Source of the DNA: Ruminococcus sp.
GTDB lineage: Bacteria; Bacillota; Clostridia; Oscillospirales; Ruminococcaceae
DNA length: 64,000 nucleotides
Direction of reading: 5' to 3'
Assembly (NCBI RefSeq): GCF_019423705.1
Contig: NZ_JAHZAX010000005.1
Coordinates: 1-64,000, forward strand
The notes below the pieces were generated by a model. The model worked only from the letters and a program-made list of their open reading frames with translations. It was not told the origin of the DNA and made no database searches. Below, in pieces: positions 58,546-64,000 of the stretch (positions are counted from its first letter, which is position 1; the number at the start of each line of letters is the position of its first letter). Position numbers and translations under genes: made by a program.

Positions 58546-59355
58546 ATGAAAATACAGGAAATAAGCGAGTTATCGGAATCTGTGCTCACGAGATATTATG
58601 ACAACGACATAAAGCCTTTTCTTGACGCTTGTCATAGGGACGTTATGTGGATAGGGCCGGCGGAAAATCAGATCATAAGGACGAGGGAAGCCCTTGTGGC
58701 GGCTTTCGGTGCAGAGCAGCACCAGCTTAAATTCGTGCTCAATAATCTTACTGTTGTGCCGCTGGCAATGGGAAGCAGCACGGTGTTTGAGATCGTGATG
58801 ATGTTCTTGGTGGACACCATTTGGCCGGACAGCAGTATGAACCGTGTCAAGCAGCGGATACATCTTACTTGGGTGGTGGAGAACGGCGTGCCATACATTC
58901 GGCTTTGTCACATTTCAAACGCCATTCGCTATGATGAGCGTGACAACATTTACCCTGTGCATTATGAGGACTCTTATTCCGAAATGGTGCTGGCGGGTAT
59001 GGAGCGTTCAAAGCGTGTTATCATAAACAGCACGGACAAGTCGCTGGTGTATCTCAACTGGTCGTGGGTGATGTATGCGGAGACAAAGGGCACACACGCC
59101 GTTGTACACACCATTGACGGCAGCTTTGAGTCTGTGCAGAGTTTGCGGCTCATCGAAAAGCGGTACAGCGATCTTTTTGTGCGTTGTCACGAAAGCTATC
59201 TTGTGAACCCCGATTACGTCGCAAGGATAAGCAGGCTTCGCATTGAGTTGACGAATGGCAAGATACTGCCTGTGCCAGAAAAGAAGTACACCGCCGTCAA
59301 GGCGATCTTGACGGAGCGTGAGCGTGGCAGGATACAAAATCTGCGTAAGGAATAG
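58546..59355 (+). CDS. LytTR-domain regulator with SnoaL/NTF2-like N-terminus
   Basis: 269 residues. Instead of a CheY receiver the N-terminal half (about 1-145) resembles a SnoaL/NTF2-like cone fold (VLTRYYDNDIKPFLDACHRDVMWIGPAEN...FEIVMMFLVDTIWP), apt to bind a small ligand. Residues about 155-260 are a LytTR DNA-binding domain: KSLVYLNWSWVMYAETKGTH, SLRLIEKRYSDLFVRCHESYLVNPDYVARI, RIELTNGKILPVPEKKY. It is thus a one-component regulator without phosphorylation. LytTR proteins often drive quorum-sensing and bacteriocin genes. It could bind the direct repeats ahead of agrD at 19980, but that is only a conjecture. The ATG lies after GGGGGAACAAAA. It converges on sigE with a 2-nt gap. Confidence 0.88.
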   Translation: MKIQEISELSESVLTRYYDNDIKPFLDACHRDVMWIGPAENQIIRTREALVAAFGAEQHQLKFVLNNLTVVPLAMGSSTVFEIVMMFLVDTIWPDSSMNRVKQRIHLTWVVENGVPYIRLCHISNAIRYDERDNIYPVHYEDSYSEMVLAGMERSKRVIINSTDKSLVYLNWSWVMYAETKGTHAVVHTIDGSFESVQSLRLIEKRYSDLFVRCHESYLVNPDYVARISRLRIELTNGKILPVPEKKYTAVKAILTERERGRIQNLRKE

Positions 59356-59357
59356 GG

Positions 59358-60095
59358 TTAGCATATCTTTTCGAGATTTTTTCTTATGGACTTTATAATG
59401 CGCTTTTCAAGCCGTGAGATATAGGACTGAGAAATACCAACCTCGTCGGCGACCTGTTTTTGGGTCATTTCCTTTGTACCGGAAAGCCCGAAACGCATTT
59501 CCATTATCTGTTTTTCTCTTGGCTCGAGCTTTTCTATTTCTTGGCGGAGAAGCTGTTTTTCGACCTCGCTTTCAATGCCACGATTGACTGTGTCATCGTC
59601 TGTGCCGAGGATATCGGAGAGCAGCAGCTCGTTGCCGTCCCAATCCACATTTAGTGGTTCGTCTATGGATATCTCGTTTTTGTACTGCACGGATTTGCGC
59701 AGGAACATTAATATCTCATTTTCAATGCAGCGTGAGGCATAGGTGGCGAGCTTGATATTCTTGGCAGGACAGAACGTGTTCACCGCCTTGATAAGGCCTA
59801 TTGAGCCAATGGAGATAAGGTCCTCAATGCCGATACCTGTTGATTCAAACTTTTTTGCGATATATACCACAAGCCTGAGATTATGCACGATAAGCAATTC
59901 TCGGGCTTTTTTTTCGTCCTTTTCGAGAAGCTCGAAAGCTTTGGCTTCTTCCTCTTTGTTAAGGGGCGGCGGAAGAGAGTCGGAGCCGTTGAGATAGTCG
60001 ATACAATTTTGCTGGTCGTTATCATCGGCAAAAAGCTTTTGGATAAAGCCTTGTATGTTATCGGCGAGTTTCAGATAATTAATTAGTGAAAGCAT
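59358..60095 (-). CDS. sigE: RNA polymerase sporulation sigma factor SigE (pro-form)
   Basis: 245 residues from the ATG at 60095, after AGGAGGAAAAA; a longer frame to 60212 overlaps spoIIGA and has no site. An N-terminal pro-sequence of about 35 residues (MLSLINYLKLADNIQGFIQK..., amphipathic) precedes SDSLPPPLNKEEE, the conserved start of mature SigE. Region 2 (NLRLVVYIAKKFESTGIGIEDLISIGSIGLIKAVNTF) and region 4 (EMTQKQVADEVGISQSYISRLEKRIIKSIRKNL) are complete. SigE directs early mother-cell transcription after cleavage by SpoIIGA, whose gene is 44 nt upstream. Confidence 0.97.
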   Translation of the reverse strand: MLSLINYLKLADNIQGFIQKLFADDNDQQNCIDYLNGSDSLPPPLNKEEEAKAFELLEKDEKKARELLIVHNLRLVVYIAKKFESTGIGIEDLISIGSIGLIKAVNTFCPAKNIKLATYASRCIENEILMFLRKSVQYKNEISIDEPLNVDWDGNELLLSDILGTDDDTVNRGIESEVEKQLLRQEIEKLEPREKQIMEMRFGLSGTKEMTQKQVADEVGISQSYISRLEKRIIKSIRKNLEKIC

Positions 60096-60139
60096 TTTTT
60101 CCTCCTGTATATGTTTATATTTATATTTATGTAAAATAT

Positions 60140-60970
60140 TCAACTGAGCAGAACGGGATTGAAGATCGCTCGTGACTTTTTGCCCTTTGAGGGGACAATG
60201 CCAACATAGCATCGCAGGGTGCGGATATTGTCCTTTTCGTCGATTATCTTTACGCTGCCTGCGGCGGTGATGTGGATAAGTCCGCCGCCGTTTACTGTGG
60301 AAAAGGGGATAAGTCTAAAGCCGCTTAAGGTCTCGGGGTCGTCACGGTCAAGGTCGTAATGATAGAAAAGCTCATCGCAGTAAAAGACCACCACGGGGGT
60401 GCCTGTGAAGCTGTCGCAAAGCCTGTTGCCGCTGTCGCACACCGCAGGGAGCTTTATGACATAGCCGCCGTTTTCATAGACGGCTTCGTACTTTGCAGCC
60501 CTGTTGAAGCTTTTGCGTGTTATTATCTCATAGACCGTCAGCAGGCCGTATGCGGCAGCGGTGGAGAGCACGAGGTCTAGCAGGGAGATGTTGAAATACA
60601 CCGTCAGATTGCGGAAAAATATTACCTTGCTTTTTGAAAGCTGCCATATCGTCACCGCCGCACCTGTGAAGAGGGTGGAGACGGCGAGGTATATGAGAAA
60701 ATAGCGCAGGCGGCTGTAAAAGCTGCCCAGCCCAAAAGCTGTCAGCAGCGTTGCGGCGACCCCTGTGAGTTTTAGCAGTACGATGAGCAGGGCGGTGAAA
60801 AATCCGCCGCTGTTTATTACTATCACAAGGGAGAAGAGCCCGCCAAGGGCGCTGGCGGCGAACATTCGCAGGGGTTTGACCCTTTGATGAACTATCCTGC
60901 AAAGGGCGCAGAGCATTATGTATGTCATTATCCCGTTTGTGATAAGCAGGATATCTATGTAAATCTTCAT
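60140..60970 (-). CDS. spoIIGA: sigma-E processing peptidase SpoIIGA
   Basis: 276 residues. About five N-terminal membrane helices (residues 1-150) carry a C-terminal aspartic-peptidase-like domain with the active DSG motif in PAVCDSGNRLCDSFTGTPVVVF and the partner strand GFRLIPFSTVNGGGLI. The enzyme sits in the sporulation septum and trims pro-SigE. The ATG at 60970 has no strong ribosome site visible. Order spoIIGA-sigE is canonical. Confidence 0.93.
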   Translation of the reverse strand: MKIYIDILLITNGIMTYIMLCALCRIVHQRVKPLRMFAASALGGLFSLVIVINSGGFFTALLIVLLKLTGVAATLLTAFGLGSFYSRLRYFLIYLAVSTLFTGAAVTIWQLSKSKVIFFRNLTVYFNISLLDLVLSTAAAYGLLTVYEIITRKSFNRAAKYEAVYENGGYVIKLPAVCDSGNRLCDSFTGTPVVVFYCDELFYHYDLDRDDPETLSGFRLIPFSTVNGGGLIHITAAGSVKIIDEKDNIRTLRCYVGIVPSKGKKSRAIFNPVLLS

Positions 60971-61070
60971 AAGTCTGCGCCTGCCTTTCTTTGTTGTCTT
61001 TTACTATTTTACAACTTGTCAGGTGTAAAAATTGTCGCATTAGCAATTGCTTTTATCTGAATTTTGGCGC

Positions 61071-61106
61071 AAAAAAATCCGCTCTTCCGAAAATGGAAAA
61101 GCGGAT
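61071..61106 (-). terminator. rho-independent terminator after M18 peptidase
   Basis: Minus strand ATCCGCT...AGCGGAT stem with inner TTCC/GGAA, then TTTTTTT. Confidence 0.8.
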
Positions 61107-61130
61107 AATTTGCTTTATGCTGTTATTAGA

Positions 61131-62543
61131 TCAGTCTGCAAAGAAAACAGAGAAAGCCTTGTACGCCATATAGGTGTCGATCTTTGATGTTATCTCGAAT
61201 GGAGCGTGCATTGAAAGGACTGGCACGCCAACGTCGATAACGTTCATATCAAGGTTTGCGATATACTGTGCGACAGTTCCTCCACCGCCGCCGTCTACCT
61301 TGCCAAGCTCGCCTGTCTGCCAAACGATGTTGTGCTCGTCAAAGAGGTTTCTTACTCTGCCCACAAATTCTGCGGAAGCGTCAGATGTGCCTGACTTGCC
61401 TCTTGCGCCCGTGAACTTTGTGGCAACGACGCCGTAATTGATCTGCGATGAGTTTCTGATCTCGAATGGCTCTGCAAATGTTGGATCAAAGGCTGCGTTT
61501 ACATCTGCGGAAAGGCACTCAGAAGCGGAGATAACGTTTCTGCCCTCAAGGCCGTATACCTTTGCAAGGTCGGCGATGAAGTATGGCAGATATGAGCTGT
61601 TAAGGCCTGTGTTGCCGTCGCTGCCTGTTTCTTCCTTATCTGTGAGGACTGTCATACAAGTCTTTTTCGGGTCTTTGCACTTGAGGATAGCCTGCAAAGC
61701 TGTGTATGCGCAAACTCTGTCGTCCTGTCCGTATGAGCCTACCATACTTCTGTCAAAGCCAACGTCCTGCGCTTTGAAAGCCGGAACAGCTTCAAGCTCT
61801 GCGGAGACAAAGTCGTCCTCGACGATACCGTACTTTTCATTGAGGATAGCCATAATATTGAGCTTTACTTTGTTTGACACCTTATCGTCCTTGAAAGGTC
61901 TCGAGCCGATGAGCAGGTTGAGCTCTTCGCCCTTGATGAGCTGCGGAGCAGGTCTCTTCATCTGAGCGTCTGCAAGGTGGGGCAGGATATCTGTTACGCA
62001 GAAAACAGGGTCGTCCTTGTCCTCACCGATATTTACTGCTACGCTTTCGCCGTCAGCCTTGATGATAACGCCGTGTAGAGACATTGGAACGGTCGTCCAT
62101 TGATACTTCTTGATACCGCCGTAATAGTGGGTCTTGAAAAGGCAAAGCTCTTTGTCCTCATAAAGCGGGTTCTGCTTGAGATCGAGACGAGGGGAGTCGA
62201 TATGAGCTGCCGCAAGTCTGATACCCTTTTCAAGGCTGTCCTTGCCCATAACTGTGAGGATAACTGCCTTGCCCCTGTTTACGAAATAGAACTTATCGCC
62301 TGCGGAATACTTCTTGCCCTTTTCATATGGCTTGAAGCCTGATTCCTCAGCCTGTGCGACTGTTTCGATAACGGCTTCACGCTCGGTCTTGGCCTTGTTC
62401 AGAAAGCTTTTATAACCCTCGCAGAACTTATCGGCCTTTTTGATCTTGTCATCGCTAAGGCGAAGTCCGCCGTTTTTCTTATCCGAAAGAAGCTTTTCTG
62501 CAAGCTTTTCGCCCTCGGATTTTTCTTTTTTCTTGTTATCCAT
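61131..62543 (-). CDS. M18 family aminopeptidase
   Basis: 470 residues, normal for the dodecameric M18 aspartyl-type aminopeptidases. Zinc-site motifs are in order: RLAAAHIDSPRLDLK (His near 113), GQDDRVCAYTAL (Asp), DKEETGSDGNTG (Glu-Glu), ADVNAAFDP (Asp) and LSMHAPFEI (His). A Lys/Glu-rich helical N-terminus of about 60 residues precedes the core. It is cytosolic and trims peptides, preferring acidic N-termini in characterised members. The ATG follows AAGGAGGAATTTACA. Single-gene unit. Confidence 0.92.
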   Translation of the reverse strand: MDNKKKEKSEGEKLAEKLLSDKKNGGLRLSDDKIKKADKFCEGYKSFLNKAKTEREAVIETVAQAEESGFKPYEKGKKYSAGDKFYFVNRGKAVILTVMGKDSLEKGIRLAAAHIDSPRLDLKQNPLYEDKELCLFKTHYYGGIKKYQWTTVPMSLHGVIIKADGESVAVNIGEDKDDPVFCVTDILPHLADAQMKRPAPQLIKGEELNLLIGSRPFKDDKVSNKVKLNIMAILNEKYGIVEDDFVSAELEAVPAFKAQDVGFDRSMVGSYGQDDRVCAYTALQAILKCKDPKKTCMTVLTDKEETGSDGNTGLNSSYLPYFIADLAKVYGLEGRNVISASECLSADVNAAFDPTFAEPFEIRNSSQINYGVVATKFTGARGKSGTSDASAEFVGRVRNLFDEHNIVWQTGELGKVDGGGGGTVAQYIANLDMNVIDVGVPVLSMHAPFEITSKIDTYMAYKAFSVFFAD

Positions 62544-62610
62544 TGTAAATTCCTCCTTACTTAGATAAACTTTATGTTATTGATATATTTGTAAAAAGCA
62601 AGTTCACAAA

Positions 62611-62671
62611 CGGGCGAACACTGTTCGCCCCTACATAAAAGCATTGTAGGGGACGGCGTCCTCGACGTCCC
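62611..62671 (+). repeat. dispersed palindromic repeat, compact full copy
   Basis: GGGCGAAC-ACT-GTTCGCCC, CCCCTACA...TGTAGGGG with only 12 nt between, GGGACG...CGTCCCA. Outer flanks CACAAACGGG and CCCATTTGTTCG are themselves imperfect inverted repeats, like the ends of a miniature mobile element. Confidence 0.85.
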
Positions 62672-62701
62672 ATTTGTTCGGATTTGCTAATACTCTCGGT
62701 T

Positions 62702-63361
62702 TTAATTTGCTTCCGTTATATCGCCGTCATTTGCAAGGATATCCTTGTAATTATCATAGGCACGGCGTATTTTTCTGACGTAATTCTGGGTCTGGTCGTT
62801 TTCGTTTGGGATATCGTTCTCGTTGAAGTTGTCGGGATCGACTGTGCCGTCCTCTATCCAACTGTCAACAAGGCTCATTCCGCAATGATATGCCGCCGCT
62901 GTCAGCTCTATGGAGCCGTCATATTTATCCATAAGGTAGCTGAGATAATATGTGCCATACTGGATATTGAGCTCTGGGTCGAACATATCGTCATAGCTGT
63001 TGTCACGCTGATCGTCAAGGCGATATTTTATCCAGTCGTATGCGTCCTCCATAAGCTGCATAAGACCTCTTGCGCCCACGGACGACACGGCGTCCTTATC
63101 AAAGCCGCTTTCGACTTTTATAACCGAGAACACCAGCACGGGGTCGCAGTCATATTTCTTTGAATACTTTATGACATACTCTTCATAGTCGGTGGGATAT
63201 GAAAAGGAATTTGGGATATCCTTTGCTTTTTTTATTATCTGCTCGTGATAAAGTGAGACTATAAAGCCTATGCCGCTCAAAAGCAGAATGACCGCTATTA
63301 TAACAGGGCCTTTTTTCAGCCGCCGTTTCTTTTTACGTCTGGTTTTTGCATTAGCCGCCAT
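62702..63361 (-). CDS. lytic transglycosylase (SLT domain), membrane-anchored
   Basis: 219 residues. A very basic N-terminus (KTRRKKKRRLKKG) and one membrane helix (about 20-40) put the SLT domain outside the membrane. Catalytic Glu lies in VFSVIKVESGFDKDAVS; the motifs GARGLMQLM and ELTAAAYHCGMSLVDSW complete the goose-type lysozyme fold. It cleaves glycan strands to anhydro-muropeptides. The start overlaps the end of coaE by 11 nt, a frequent pairing in Clostridia. Confidence 0.93.
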   Translation of the reverse strand: MAANAKTRRKKKRRLKKGPVIIAVILLLSGIGFIVSLYHEQIIKKAKDIPNSFSYPTDYEEYVIKYSKKYDCDPVLVFSVIKVESGFDKDAVSSVGARGLMQLMEDAYDWIKYRLDDQRDNSYDDMFDPELNIQYGTYYLSYLMDKYDGSIELTAAAYHCGMSLVDSWIEDGTVDPDNFNENDIPNENDQTQNYVRKIRRAYDNYKDILANDGDITEAN

Positions 63362-63956
63362 TTTTATCGTATCTTTCCTTTATATTATTTATGACCCTGC
63401 GTGTTTTATCCGCAGTTTCATCAAATCTGCCGTTATTTTCGATAACATACTCGCAGCGCTCTTTGAAAAATTCCGTTGTGTGTTGTGAAGCAAAACGCTT
63501 CTGCGCAAGCTCTTTGGGGATATTGTCCCTTTCCACAATTCGTGCAAGCCTTGTGTTATGATCCGCAACAACGCTCACGATCGTATCGCAAAGCTTATCG
63601 GCGCCAGCTTCAAAAAGGGTGGGTGCGTCAAGAAGTATAAAACTGCTTTTTGAAGCGGCAATGCGCTCTTTGATACTTTGATTTATGAAAGGGTAGATAT
63701 TGCTGTTGAGCATATCGAGCTTTTGCTTGTCGGAAAAGACTGTTTCAGCCATTTTTCGTCTGTCAAGGGTGAGATTTTCGTCAAAGCAATGTGGGAAAAG
63801 CTTTGCAAGCTGCTTGCAGCAATCGCTGCCCGACAGGGTGACTTCACGGGCGATGATATCGCAGTTTATGATGTCAAAGCCCTGCTGCTCAAAGGCTTTT
63901 GAGACTGTGGTCTTGCCTGCGCCGCTTTGTCCTGTCAAACCAACGATAACTTTCAT
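63351..63956 (-). CDS. coaE: dephospho-CoA kinase
   Basis: 201 residues. P-loop VGLTGQSGAGKTTVSKAFEQQ (about 4-24), then INCDIIAREV with the CoA-site Asp, LLDAPTLFEAG and the lid arginines in RIVERDNIPKELAQKRFASQ. It performs the last step of coenzyme A synthesis. Its ATG overlaps the stop of the gene upstream by one base (TGATG), so it is coupled to that gene. Confidence 0.96.
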   Translation of the reverse strand: MKVIVGLTGQSGAGKTTVSKAFEQQGFDIINCDIIAREVTLSGSDCCKQLAKLFPHCFDENLTLDRRKMAETVFSDKQKLDMLNSNIYPFINQSIKERIAASKSSFILLDAPTLFEAGADKLCDTIVSVVADHNTRLARIVERDNIPKELAQKRFASQHTTEFFKERCEYVIENNGRFDETADKTRRVINNIKERYDKNGG

Positions 63957-64000
63957 CAGAGCTTCACCACCTGAAAGCCTGCGGCTCTCAGCAGTCGGTT
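63956..64000 (-). CDS. 3' end of the gene upstream of coaE (partial)
   Basis: Reading in from the window edge on the minus strand gives NRLLRAAGFQVVKL then TGA at 63956-63958, overlapping the coaE start. In many Clostridia polA precedes coaE, but this tail does not match the usual PolA C-terminus, so the identity is left open. Confidence 0.5.
   Translation of the reverse strand, partial: NRLLRAAGFQVVKL

Noticed and set aside
11571..62671. The palindromic repeats as a CRISPR array
   Set aside because: They are dispersed over 50 kb rather than regularly spaced, vary in length and have no cas genes near.

Overview
The window reads as a chromosomal segment of a Gram-positive, endospore-forming gut anaerobe of the Clostridia, most like Ruminococcus or a close relative in the Oscillospiraceae. 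The evidence is sporulation genes (spoIIGA, sigE, sigG, a Spo0A-like gene, a YlmC/YmxH gene), a bile salt hydrolase, fused cmk-plsC and ispH-rpsA genes, strong AGGAGG ribosome sites, lipoproteins with Ser-rich linkers, and moderate GC. No rRNA, tRNA, CRISPR array, transposase or prophage was recognised. Taxonomy is inferred from gene content only.

Layout. 0-7.5 kb: a TetR regulator with a probable operator, a three-domain c-di-GMP protein (GGDEF, receiver, HD-GYP), a decayed HPt gene, an orphan GHKL sensor kinase, a serine-hydrolase lipoprotein and a cytoplasmic GH26-like glycosidase. 7.5-15.5 kb: a COG2509 flavoprotein, the c-di-AMP pair cdaA-cdaR, a short-chain dehydrogenase, a bile salt hydrolase and cardiolipin synthase. 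15.5-21.6 kb: a TetR/ABC-exporter unit with matching operators, then an agr-like quorum-sensing unit (agrD, agrB and a 75-residue gene) and a GNAT acetyltransferase. 21.6-32.3 kb: a P-loop ATPase, an esterase, a VanY-like carboxypeptidase, a GH2 glycosidase, dprA, purA, an unexplained 0.8 kb gap and a lipoprotein.

32.5-48.2 kb is mostly plus-strand housekeeping: tepA, a YlzJ-like gene, uppP and ftsK/spoIIIE, then a ComEC-type metallohydrolase with DUF3006, an RpiR regulator, a BaiN-type flavoprotein, cmk-plsC, ispH-rpsA, PBP1, an RNA methyltransferase and a HAD phosphatase. 48.4-53.3 kb is on the minus strand: tsf, rpsB, a YlmC gene, a three-gene cassette around a small JAMM protein, a Spo0A paralogue broken by an in-frame amber codon, and sigG. 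53.4-59.4 kb separates sigG from spoIIGA-sigE; it holds a polyprenyl glycosyltransferase/phosphodiester glycosidase operon, a secreted Ig/Fn3/transglutaminase-like protein and a LytTR regulator. 59.4-64 kb: sigE, spoIIGA, an M18 aminopeptidase, a lytic transglycosylase and coaE.

The strongest leads are the agr-like locus (three cysteines in the predicted signal core, no local agrC or agrA, but an orphan GHKL kinase and a LytTR regulator elsewhere in the window), the JAMM cassette, the amber-interrupted Spo0A paralogue, the strong Shine-Dalgarno and ATG inside ispH-rpsA, and about ten copies of a palindromic repeat whose stems vary in sequence but keep their pairing.
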